Below are positions 21,493 to 30,585 of a stretch of 64,000 nt of DNA, piece after piece; the first letter of the stretch is position 1, and every line of letters starts with the position of its first letter. Under the pieces are notes generated by a model, which worked only from the letters and a program-made list of their open reading frames with translations, made no database searches and had not been told where the DNA came from. Both the position numbers and the translations under genes were made by a program. The DNA comes from Prorocentrum cordatum (lineage: Eukaryota > Sar > Dinophyceae > Prorocentrales > Prorocentraceae). The stretch covers positions 230,001 through 294,000 of the forward strand of contig CAUYUJ010005747.1 of NCBI GenBank assembly GCA_963575745.1, read 5' to 3'.

Positions 21493-22734
21493 TGACTGGT
21501 CTGCTACAGCTTCTGCGCGCACGCGTGCGCGATCGCTGCGACGACCGCAGCGAAAATACAATGGACTGCGCAATGGCCAACGCGAGTATTGCGCAGTCCC
21601 GCCGCGGTTGTCGGGTCGGCGCAACGGTTGTTGGGTCCGCGAGACGGCGAATCGGCTGGCGAATCGCCAAACCTGGCGCGCGATGTCCCGCGGCGCAACG
21701 ACGTCCGGCGCCTCCGGACACGTCGCGACGCCGACGGCGCGCCCCCGGCCCCCGCGGCGACCCCGACGGCCCCCCGACGTTGCGAACTCTGGCTCGCGGC
21801 CCGTGGCCCTGCGCAACTGCTTTCGCTCTGGGCCTGGGAAGCGCACGGGGGGGGGGGGTCGCGGCGTCGGGCGCGCCTTCCCGCGCCGTTCAGGGCGCGA
21901 GAAACCACCGATCAGGTGGCAAAAAAACACCATTCAAGTTGCAAAATGCGCTGCCCAACCCGTTTTGCCAGATCCAATGGGCCCCATCCAAAGTGGGCGG
22001 CGCGCTGCCCCAGGACGCAGCGCCACCCATTGGGGCGCGCGGTTTCGCGGCCTCTCGGGCGGCCAAGCCATCGCGAGCCCGCGGTCAGGCATGCACTCTC
22101 TTCGCGGGGCAACAATTCACGCGCTCAATTTCGCGCTGGCGCGTTTCGCGCGTTTCGCGCGAATAAGTTTGCATATCAGATACATCTGCGTTTTGTCAGT
22201 GGGAAAAAAGGCTGAACAGTACGCGGTCACGATTGGACACATCTCTGTAGAAGCTGAGCTCCGATGCTGGGGATCGCGTCCGTCACCGCCATATGCGGGC
22301 GGATCCTCTGCTTCATATGGTGATGCTATTTGCTATGATTAAACCAATAATTACCGGTACCTTTGCATTGCAACTCTAACTGGTGCGTCTGCTCACGATG
22401 CCGTTGCTAGTGCGGCTGCAACCGCTACGACGAATGCAATTGCTGCAGTTCTTGCTAGTGCTACTGCGTGAGTCTCGAATCATTCTTTGGTTGTGCAATC
22501 TATATATGTGCCACTGCGACTACGAGGACCCCACCACTACGCCTGCTAAGGATACTGGTGGTGGTAATGCCACTGATGCGGCTACGGCCACTAATTTTAC
22601 TACGGCCAGGACTACAATCACGGATGGGACTACAGGGCATGGGTAACATTTCGATTGCGACGACAGTTGCGCAGTTGGCAGCTCCCCCCGCATGGGGGCC
22701 CAACGTCCCAGCGAGGAAGAAGGCAGCGGGATAA
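21493..22734. other. Non-coding interval
   Basis: Several long frames on both strands (for example 21479-22342) reflect high GC. No recognisable protein feature supports any of them. Around 22385-22560 CTACTGC/GCTAGTGC words recur. Confidence 0.35.
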
Positions 22735-22985
22735 CGGAGGAGGGAGGAAGAGGAAGAGGGAGAGAGAGGAGGAGGGAATGGGGGAAAGAAAGAGGAGGAG
22801 GAGGAGAAGGAGGCAAAGGAAGAGGAAGAGGAGGAGGTCAGAGGGAGAGGGGGAGGAGGGAGGAGGAGGAGGAGGATGGGGGAGGAGGAGGAGGATAGAG
22901 AGGGATAGGAAGAGGAAAGAGGAGGATGGTGGAGGAGGTGGCGGGGGAGGAGTGAGGAGGGGGAGGGGGTGGAGGAGGAACAGGA
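22735..22985. repeat. (GGA)n purine tract
   Basis: About 250 bp of GGA/GAG with GGGA and GAAA variants, immediately upstream of the (TC)n tract. Confidence 0.75.
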
Positions 22986-23034
22986 TGGCGGCGGCTCAGC
23001 GATTGCCGCCTCTCTCTCTTTTAGTCTCTCTATG

Positions 23035-23353
<319 letters not shown>

Positions 23354-23488
23354 GTCTCGGCTCGAGAGTGCCCTGCACTCAGACCGCAGCCGCGACGCGA
23401 AGCGCCCCGCCTCGGAGTCAGACTCCCAGGGGTCCCAGCAGGGCCCTACTGATTCGCGTCACCTCTCCTCACCAGAGCGCCCGCAGCA

Positions 23489-26221
23489 ATGGCCCCCAAG
23501 AAGCCGGAGCGCCGTCGCTCTTCTAAGCAGCCTCCGAGTTCCCGTCCTGCTGCTGAAGGGTCTCTCCTCCAACGCAAGCAGGACTGCATCGCAGCGTTCA
23601 AGCAAGCGGGGTCTGACCGCCCCACGGCCGCATGCAACGGGCTTGCCGAACTGAACGCGGACGAGCTCCAGGCAACGTACGACATGCACAAGTCCAACAC
23701 GAAGAAGCTTGGCAGCGCCCTGATACGCATGTGCGCCGCCAACTAGATCAGCTACACGCTTGATCATCACCAGCGCAGCAAGCCCAAGCGCATTGGCGGT
23801 GACACATCACACCCACCAGCGGGTTCCGCACGTCTTCAGGCTGCGGACACCCAATTCATCGCCTTGGACCCGGCCTTTTGGAAGGTCCCTGTCCTCGCCG
23901 AACCCACATCACCTGACGACGGCAAGACGTACAAGCCCAGTATCAGCCTCCACGACTACGAGAGCGGTGAACGGCTGCTGCAACACCACCTCGAGCAGGG
24001 CAAGCGAGCCACGGGTCAGCTCGCGATTGCTGTCATGGGCCCAAAAAACGACAACTACGTCGGTACCGAGCTCGCCGTCCCCGTCCTGAAGCGTCACCCC
24101 AAGGCGCCCAAAGTGGTCCACACGCACGTCCCCGTGACCGTGTACCAGCTGGGCACCAAGGAGGTCGCCTGCACGGAAAAAGTAGCCGTCGCCACCATCG
24201 ACCCTGCCGACCACGTATGCTGGATTCGGGCGACCATACATGAAACCGAGGCCATTGCCGCAGTCCCCTCCATGCATCAGGCCTTCGAGGACCAGTTCTC
24301 GGGAGGTGCCCCCGTGAACGGTGGTCCACGCGCCAAGGGCCCTTTTCGAGGGGACTCCGCTCCACAGGACAAGGCGCGCCAAAACCAAAAGCACAGGGAG
24401 TCCAAGAAAGACGCTCGCCGCCAGGAGCTCGATAGTCAGCTTCAGGACACCTTCAAGGCCCTCTTCCACGGCAACTTTAAAGCCGTCACCATCCTCGAAC
24501 CCTGCAAAAGCCTAGGCAGGTTTGGATCGGGCGTCGGAAAGAGGTCCCTGGCTGCCACCTTCGGCGTCAGTCTCCAAGCGGTCGACAAGGTCCTGGCGGG
24601 ATCAGGGCAACTCGGTGCCACCTACGACCTCAGCAACGTAGGTGCAGACGAGCCCACCGCCGACAAGTATCAGACCGTGTGGTTCCCTGAGGACCAGCCC
24701 ATCACGATGGCAGACGCGTTCCAGAAGTCGGTGGAGTTCAAGGCCCTGGGAGTCGTCAGGCACGGCAAGTCAGGCCTACTGGGGATCCGTGTTCCACGGG
24801 GGTCAGACGCCGCCAAGGCTGCTGCCGTCAGCATCCGTGGCTGCGAGGCTACCCTCGCCAAGACGCGCTACCGCATCACTGGCATTGCGGCACGCCACGC
24901 CACGCTGACCCAGCTCGCCAAGACCCTCACGGGCCCGTCCGTTAAATGGGACTGTGAGGTCTACCACACCGCCTGGGACCCAGCCACTGCGGCCCAGTTT
25001 GCCTTAGTGCGCGCCCATCGGCCCCCACTCACCTATACGGTACAGGTCGCGGGGTGCCCCATCCCGTGGAGCATCACCGAGGCCCCGCTGGCTGAGGTGG
25101 TGCCGAAGCGGGACAACGTTACCATCGTCACGCCTACCACCATCACAGAGCCTGTGACGCCGCCAGCCCGTGGTGGCGGCTTTAGCCCCGCCACCGGCAC
25201 ACTCCTCACCAAAGCGGCCCAGAGCCCCTACCTCCACGACCTCATGACTGCCACGCCCAAAGGCAAGGGCGTCGCACCGCTCCTGATCCCCAAGGAGGAG
25301 CCTTCAGCCAAGCGCCACCGATCCTCCAGCGGGAAACGTGACGCCACGCCGCACGCAAGGTCACCCTGCGCCCCAGGCCGCAGCTCCTCTGCACCCCCGC
25401 ACGGCACGGACGGAGCCGCTGAACCGACGGCCGCCCCAGGATCAGGTGGCCATGACTCTCGGCTTGGCACGGTGGCGGCAGAAGGTGGGGGCCACACCGA
25501 AGGCGACGCTGCCACAGCCGCCGAAGTACCAGGCGACGCCGACGACGTCGAGATCCTCTCATCAGGTGATGAATACAGCGTGGCCTCCCACGAACTCAAC
25601 ACCTTCGGCGAGCGCTTCGCATCGGCCTCTAAACCGCCAGATGCTGCCACGACCCGCATCCAGCACATGGAACAGCAGCACGAGCTGCTAGCCAACACGG
25701 TGGATAACATGCAGGTACAGCTTGCGGGCGTTCTCTCCTCCCAGGCCACACTCACGGAGCACGTCTCAGGGTTGGAACGGGGGCTTGCCACCGTTGTCAC
25801 CCAGCAACAGACGGCAACCGCCGACGCCGCTGCACTGCGCGGCGACATCCAGACCCTCCTCGGGCACCTCACGGGAGGCACCATCCACCTGCCACAAGTG
25901 GCCACTCTGGAAACTAAGAAGGAGGAAGCTGCAGCGGCCGCCGAACCCGTGGCTGCCTGCGGTGGATCGACCAGCCAGGCCAGGTCACCCCAGGGACGGG
26001 GCCCCCAGGGGCTGACAAAGGCAAGGACAAGGGTCGGGCCACCCAGGAACCCTATTGAAGGTGCCTCAGAGAGCCCGCCTCAGCCCTCCGAGGAAGCGCC
26101 TTCAGAGGCATCTCTTCCCTCTTCGCGTCGTATCTCTTTCTTGTCACCTCATGTCTGTTTTGGCAGCAGCACGCGCAAGCTATCTGGTGTAGGGACACCC
26201 GTAGTCTTGCAGGGGGCGTGA
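23489..26221 (+). CDS. ORF1: basic, coiled-coil protein of the retrotransposon, one in-frame TAG
   Basis: Starts at ATG 23489 (MAPKKPERRRSSKQ, strongly basic). After 85 codons an in-frame TAG (23744-23746) interrupts it, but the same frame continues as protein-like sequence (ISYTLDHHQRSKPKRIGG...) to TGA at 26219-26221; the two parts together make about 910 residues. The next ATG after the stop is at 23864. The middle (about 24400-25140) looks globular, with LGVVRHGKSGLLGIRVP. A Pro/Ser/Ala-rich stretch follows, then a clear coiled coil (HMEQQHELLANTVDNMQVQL... to ...DIQTLLGHL, about 25665-25875). A basic start plus a coiled coil fits an ORF1-type RNA-binding protein that coats element RNA; that role is inferred from position and composition. 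No zinc knuckle is seen. Confidence 0.7.
23744..23746 (+). other. In-frame TAG within ORF1
   Basis: TAG followed by ATCAGC. Flanking reading is IRMCAAN*ISYTLDHHQ, protein-like on both sides in the same frame. It may be a nonsense mutation or a readthrough codon; the bases after it do not match the CARYYA context typical of viral readthrough, which favours mutation. Confidence 0.7.
23825..23847 (+). other. Bulged-C hairpin 1
   Basis: Arms TCCGCA / TGCGGA (6 pairs); unpaired C at 23831; core GTC-TTCA-GGC. It lies just upstream of the main ORF1 body. Confidence 0.6.
25168..25197 (+). other. Bulged-C hairpin 2
   Basis: Arms GTGGTGG / CCGCCAC (7 pairs, one G-T), extended by CC/GG past one bulged C; unpaired C at 25177; core GGC-TTTA-GCC. 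Located between the globular part and the coiled coil of ORF1; translated GGFSP. Confidence 0.65.
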
Positions 26222-26229
26222 TTGTTGCA

Positions 26230-29200
26230 ATGTACATGAGCATTCAGGGGTATTTGAGGACGTGTGCTGACATGCAGCTTTCGGCTCATCGCTCGCGCCG
26301 CCCGCCAGGCCTCGCCATCATGTGGCGCATTGCCTGCAGCCTGGCCCTCCCCTCGCTTGCTGGAGCACGCCCGTCTTCAGGCGGTGCGCCCCAGCATGGA
26401 GGAGAGGTTTTCCTGCGACACGCTGAACGTGGGACGCTCTTCTACCTTTACGATGACAGCATCTACAAGTACGATCACCGCACCATTTTGGACCCGATCG
26501 TGAACAGCACCGCCGCCGTGGGTCCGTGCGGCAACGGACCGCTGGGCGCCATCGCGAGCGCCTGGCTTGAGCAGCACCAGGGGCCCTGCCCCACGCGCTG
26601 CCCCCCTGGGACTCCGACGGCCACTACGACGGCTACGGCGAGTACCAGCATGCCTCCTACGAGCACGCCCTCGTCAACTACGACACATGCATCGCAGTCC
26701 ACCCTCAGCGTGGCCTCGACCGTCGCGCAGCACATCCTCGACGGGGCCGCTGACAAAGCCCAGGCACGCAGTGGCGGCTTCAGCCCCGCTGTCGTGCCCC
26801 GCTTTAGCCCCACGGGTCTCACTGCCCCTCTGCGCGCCAGGGGCGAACCCGAGGAGGACCCCGCTTTCTGGCACCTGATGATGATCCGAGCACGGCTCAT
26901 ACCGTGCGCCGCGGCGTGGGCACCAGGTGAGGACCACCAGGACGTGTTCTGGGCATGGCTTGAGGACTGCGTCCCGTGCATCCTGGCGACGCTCCATCTG
27001 CCACAGTACGACCACTTTCTCCAGGAGGACTCCGAGGAGAAAAACGACGCCCTGCGCCAGCGCACCGCGATCGACATGTGCGAGGACATCTGGCACAGAG
27101 CAGGCCCTGACAGACAGCGCACCAACCGCAACCTCACTCGTACCCAGGGCAGCCGCGAGTACCCCACCCGCTACTTTGGCCTCCTTCTGGAATACCAGGG
27201 CGCTCGTGCTCAGCTCTTCGGCCCTGAGGCTTTCACGGCACCATTGCCGCCATACCTCTCACGGGCCCACGCCTTGCTGCCAAGAAGCCTCCCTCCACCC
27301 GACCAAGACGCCCTGGCGTACCTCGCGGATGCGATCCTGCACCACCCGCCAGACATGCAGCCGCTTGTCGAGGCGGAGCTCGCCGCGGCACCGATGGAAC
27401 CGCTAAACCTACCACCGCCAGCTGGCCCCCTCGCCCAGCACGCCACGTGTGACCAGCCCGCGGCCGACGCCGAACCGCTTCTGCTCCAGCACATCGCGGC
27501 CAGTGATATCAGCAACATATCCCTGGACTCGTTCCACGCGTCGGACGATAGCCAGGACGACATGGAAACCCAGGATCGCAACGGCACGGCACCGCCAGGT
27601 GACACGGCCCAGCGTGACCGTGATAGCGAACCCTACATAGGGCGCCCCCCGTCGCACAGCAGTCCGCCTAACAACTCTGCCCAGGCCGACCCCAGCGCAC
27701 AGTTCAACGACGCTGAAGGCGCCACTGCCGCCGACGAGACAAGCCATCCCACTGCATCGCCAGCTCTAACCAACCCGCGCAGTGGCGGCTTCAGCCCCGC
27801 TGCAGCATTGGCTGGACCTGGACGCCTACAGACCGCAGGTGGCAGAACCACGCCACGCACCCTTGTCTGCCGTGCTAACGCGACTGACTCCAATCCCAGC
27901 GCCGTTGACCACTGGCAGGCTGACATCGACAACGACCCCATCGACGACGCGAGCCCAGACGCCAGCGGCTCCTACGAGGCCCCGCACAGCGCAGCGGCCT
28001 CACGACACTGTGGCTGTCTCATTTGCCTCTTCGTGGCCACGTATGCCATCGTGATAGCCATGCCGTACAAGGACCAGATCGACGGGTACTTGCCGACACC
28101 GAGCCGAGACCCCAGCTACCGGCAGCGACGACGACGTGAAGCGGCGGCACCAGGCCCATCTGTGTCCATTACACCCCGACGCACAACGGCATACAACGTC
28201 ACGCCCGCCTTGTGGGGTATTCTCAAGTGGACCAGCGCCAAACTCAGAGATATCGTCTCGGGCGGAGCCAGCGCAGTCGGGTTTGGCCTCGGGGGTGTCC
28301 TGAAATGGGCCAGTGGCAAACTCGGAGCTATTGCCACTGGCGGAGTGGTGTGCGGTCTTCTTCTGGTCGGCGCCAAACTCCTCGCTCAAGGAGCCGTCGG
28401 ACACGTAGGAGCCCGCATCTGTGCGCGCGCCCTGGACTCATCCACGGCCCAGTGGTGCCTCCGCTGTTGCCAACCGAGCAGGAGGCCGCGTGATGAGGCC
28501 ACATACACAATGCCGCGCACGCTTCCCGACGAACCCGAGAGCCAGCACGTGCACGCACTTCGACATCCGCTGCTACAGGAACACTACGCTGCTGCAGTTG
28601 CCGCCGCAGTCGCCGATGTCACCACCGCCACCACCGCCGCCATTGTCGAAGTCACTGCCGCGGTATCGCGAGCCTCGTCTGTCACACCACGATCGACCAG
28701 CCCGTCCCCGCGAGACGGCCCCATAAGCGGCGCGGCTTATGGTAACCCACCGACTCACGAAGACGCCACAGCCCAGGCCAGCGACGCCGAGGCAAGGGAA
28801 ACACGTGAGCGCACCCTCGACAGCCCGTGGTCCATCTTCCGACATGCAGATGCTCGTGGTTCCTCTTCCGACATGGACACCCAACCACCACGACGGCGAG
28901 CACGCTACGCATCACCCGCCAGGCCCCAGGCGCCTCCAGGCCCTGGTATGCCCCACCCAGCCCTCAGGCCACCGACGCGCAACTTACGCAACACCATCCA
29001 GCGCGACCCAGCGGTCCCCGTGCCGCCGACGAGCATCCACACCGCCCTGTACCAAAACGGCTTTGCGCTTGGTAACAGTGGCGTGTCTACAGAGGACATC
29101 AAAGACGCTCTGCGACTCCACGACCATCCTCGATTCACCCATGATCCAACACTCCAAGCGCTGGTGCCGTGGACTGACATCATGCAGAGGCCCCCGAACC

Positions 29201-30585
29201 GCCTCACTTGGGTGCTGGAAGACTCGGGCGGGAACTCAGGCGAGACGATCTTCCCCTACCTCACGTGGGACCTCCGTCAACCCACCACCGACACGCCCAC
29301 GGTCTTCTGGCACGGGACCCGCGGCGACCTTGCGGCCCGTCTCGCTTTCAACGGAGGGCACCTCCTGCCAGGCCCCCGCCGTGAAGCGAAGGGTCGAACT
29401 GCCACAAATGTTGGCCGCACGTACGTGAGTGTGCACCCGTCGCTGGCCGCGTGGTACGCAGTGCCGCCCCACCCGCCCTACAGCCTCGAAGACGACACCC
29501 TCGCGTGGGGACCCATCGCGCTCTGGATGTGCGAGGCCACCCAACCGCCGCGCGGTGAGAACTGGCACAACTTCGTGAAAGGGGAGGCCCATGGAGCGCG
29601 CCTCATCTACCCTCGGGTCCTGGGCCTCCTCATCCGCATGGACTGGTGTGCCCCCACGGAAGCTGCCTCCAGGTGCCGTGCCCTACCACAAGCCTATGGC
29701 ATGGGCGACTGTGCGCACGCCCTCCACATCGCTGGCTACGATCATCCAGATCTCCGTGAGGCGGCTGAAGCCCACGACCAGGAAGCTAGCACCCGGCGCA
29801 GGCTGGACATCGCGGCAGCGTGGCCACCGCCGCAGGCACTATACTCGCCAGAGGCAGCGCGAGCATGGGCCAAACAGCACTACGACACTGAAGCCGCCAC
29901 CAGGGCCGACCCCAACCAGCCCCGTCCACGCGTCTCGCTTCGCAAGCTCCAGCTGGACCCGCAGCCACTGATCGACCTGGTGTACACTGGCTTGCAAGCC
30001 GCCCCGTGCGGGGGCAGTCCGACGCACGTGAGTCGCGCCCCAGCGGCTCCAGCCCTGGGGCCGCGTCTGGCCCACCGCGCACCTACCAGTCAGGTGCCGC
30101 CCTGGCACACAGTCCAGACCGCTCATCGACGACATCAGGAGCCGACGACCGCCGTACGCCGTCCCTCATCAGCGCGGCCGCCGCCCTCGCCCGAGGCCAT
30201 GCCCGCCCACGGCGATCCGCCTCCCGTTCGTCACGGCAGAGCGGCGGAAACTCCACCTCGGACAACAGCGACATCGAGACGTGGGAGCACATCGAGACGG
30301 AAGAGGAGCCGACCGCCTACCACGTCCTCGCCTTCCACGTCCGCGATGTGCGGGCCCGTGTCAATGCCCCTGGCATCGAGGTCTGGCTTGACCCTGGCGA
30401 TCACCACGACGGCGCCTACTTACCGTGGGGGACGACCGTCATGGGCCATCGCGTTATCGACCCTGCGGTGGCGGGTCGCGACGGCTGGGTCATCCTCCAC
30501 CACGACCATGGCGATACCACTACCAAGCTCTGGGCACCGACCCAAGTCCACGTCAAGGCGGACGACACTTGGCGCACGGTCATGA
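26230..30585 (+). CDS. ORF2: secretion-signal-like start, hydrophobic segments, PARP-like ADP-ribosyltransferase-fold domain
   Basis: Frame -1 relative to ORF1, overlapping its stop. ATG codons lie at 26230 and 26320; the latter starts MWRIACSLALPSLAGARPSS, like a signal peptide. A hydrophobic span CLICLFVATYAIVIAM lies near 28010-28060, and a longer Gly/Ala-rich region (VGFGLGGVLKW...GVVCGLLLVGAKLLAQGAVG) near 28270-28400. At 29302-29640 a segment reads FWHGTRGDLAARLAFNGG, then GRTYVSVHPSLAAWYA and LGLLIRMDW. The HGT, about 37 residues, Y-V-S, A-x-x-Y-A pattern is that of PARP-type ADP-ribosyltransferases (H at 29311, Y at 29422). A third catalytic Glu cannot be placed with confidence. Real coding appears to stop near 30005; the remaining 190 codons are a shadow of ORF3. 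The function is unknown; modification of host or element proteins is speculation. Confidence 0.65.
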   Translation: MYMSIQGYLRTCADMQLSAHRSRRPPGLAIMWRIACSLALPSLAGARPSSGGAPQHGGEVFLRHAERGTLFYLYDDSIYKYDHRTILDPIVNSTAAVGPCGNGPLGAIASAWLEQHQGPCPTRCPPGTPTATTTATASTSMPPTSTPSSTTTHASQSTLSVASTVAQHILDGAADKAQARSGGFSPAVVPRFSPTGLTAPLRARGEPEEDPAFWHLMMIRARLIPCAAAWAPGEDHQDVFWAWLEDCVPCILATLHLPQYDHFLQEDSEEKNDALRQRTAIDMCEDIWHRAGPDRQRTNRNLTRTQGSREYPTRYFGLLLEYQGARAQLFGPEAFTAPLPPYLSRAHALLPRSLPPPDQDALAYLADAILHHPPDMQPLVEAELAAAPMEPLNLPPPAGPLAQHATCDQPAADAEPLLLQHIAASDISNISLDSFHASDDSQDDMETQDRNGTAPPGDTAQRDRDSEPYIGRPPSHSSPPNNSAQADPSAQFNDAEGATAADETSHPTASPALTNPRSGGFSPAAALAGPGRLQTAGGRTTPRTLVCRANATDSNPSAVDHWQADIDNDPIDDASPDASGSYEAPHSAAASRHCGCLICLFVATYAIVIAMPYKDQIDGYLPTPSRDPSYRQRRRREAAAPGPSVSITPRRTTAYNVTPALWGILKWTSAKLRDIVSGGASAVGFGLGGVLKWASGKLGAIATGGVVCGLLLVGAKLLAQGAVGHVGARICARALDSSTAQWCLRCCQPSRRPRDEATYTMPRTLPDEPESQHVHALRHPLLQEHYAAAVAAAVADVTTATTAAIVEVTAAVSRASSVTPRSTSPSPRDGPISGAAYGNPPTHEDATAQASDAEARETRERTLDSPWSIFRHADARGSSSDMDTQPPRRRARYASPARPQAPPGPGMPHPALRPPTRNLRNTIQRDPAVPVPPTSIHTALYQNGFALGNSGVSTEDIKDALRLHDHPRFTHDPTLQALVPWTDIMQRPPNRLTWVLEDSGGNSGETIFPYLTWDLRQPTTDTPTVFWHGTRGDLAARLAFNGGHLLPGPRREAKGRTATNVGRTYVSVHPSLAAWYAVPPHPPYSLEDDTLAWGPIALWMCEATQPPRGENWHNFVKGEAHGARLIYPRVLGLLIRMDWCAPTEAASRCRALPQAYGMGDCAHALHIAGYDHPDLREAAEAHDQEASTRRRLDIAAAWPPPQALYSPEAARAWAKQHYDTEAATRADPNQPRPRVSLRKLQLDPQPLIDLVYTGLQAAPCGGSPTHVSRAPAAPALGPRLAHRAPTSQVPPWHTVQTAHRRHQEPTTAVRRPSSARPPPSPEAMPAHGDPPPVRHGRAAETPPRTTATSRRGSTSRRKRSRPPTTSSPSTSAMCGPVSMPLASRSGLTLAITTTAPTYRGGRPSWAIALSTLRWRVATAGSSSTTTMAIPLPSSGHRPKSTSRRTTLGARS
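26368..26406 (+). other. Bulged-C hairpin 3, longest arms
   Basis: Core GTC-TTCA-GGC with unpaired C at 26382. Arms of 14 positions (26368-26381 with 26393-26406), 12 of them paired (one G-T); the two mismatches are both A/C, as left by single transitions. Confidence 0.65.
26763..26798 (+). other. Bulged-C hairpin 4
   Basis: Arms CAGTGG / CCGCTG, then GGCACG / CGTGCC beyond a single extra T: 12 pairs, one G-T. Unpaired C at 26775; core GGC-TTCA-GCC; translated GGFSP. Confidence 0.65.
27777..27806 (+). other. Bulged-C hairpin 5
   Basis: Arms GCAGTGG / CCGCTGC (7 pairs, one G-T), two further pairs past a bulged A; unpaired C at 27786; core GGC-TTCA-GCC. Same subfamily as hairpin 4. Confidence 0.65.
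28926..28946 (+). other. Bulged-C hairpin 6
   Basis: Arms CCAGG / CCTGG (5 pairs); unpaired C at 28931; core GCC-TCCA-GGC. It lies upstream of the ADP-ribosyltransferase-like segment. Confidence 0.6.

Noticed and set aside
21479-22342. Overlapping long frames on both strands
   Set aside because: High GC lowers stop frequency; mutually overlapping frames with no motif or protein-like periodicity.
25300-25320. GCCTTCAGCC in ORF1 as a further hairpin
   Set aside because: The bases around TTCA do not pair as three plus arms, and there is no bulged-C architecture.
26092-26121. GCGCCTTCAGAGGC near the end of ORF1 as a 16th hairpin
   Set aside because: Needs an extra G in the loop and a 4-base internal loop to pair GGAAG with CTTCC; too loose to count.
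26521-26540. Perfect 7-bp stem GGTCCGT/ACGGACC in ORF2
   Set aside because: A real palindrome, but with a GCGGCA loop and no bulged C, so not part of the hairpin family.
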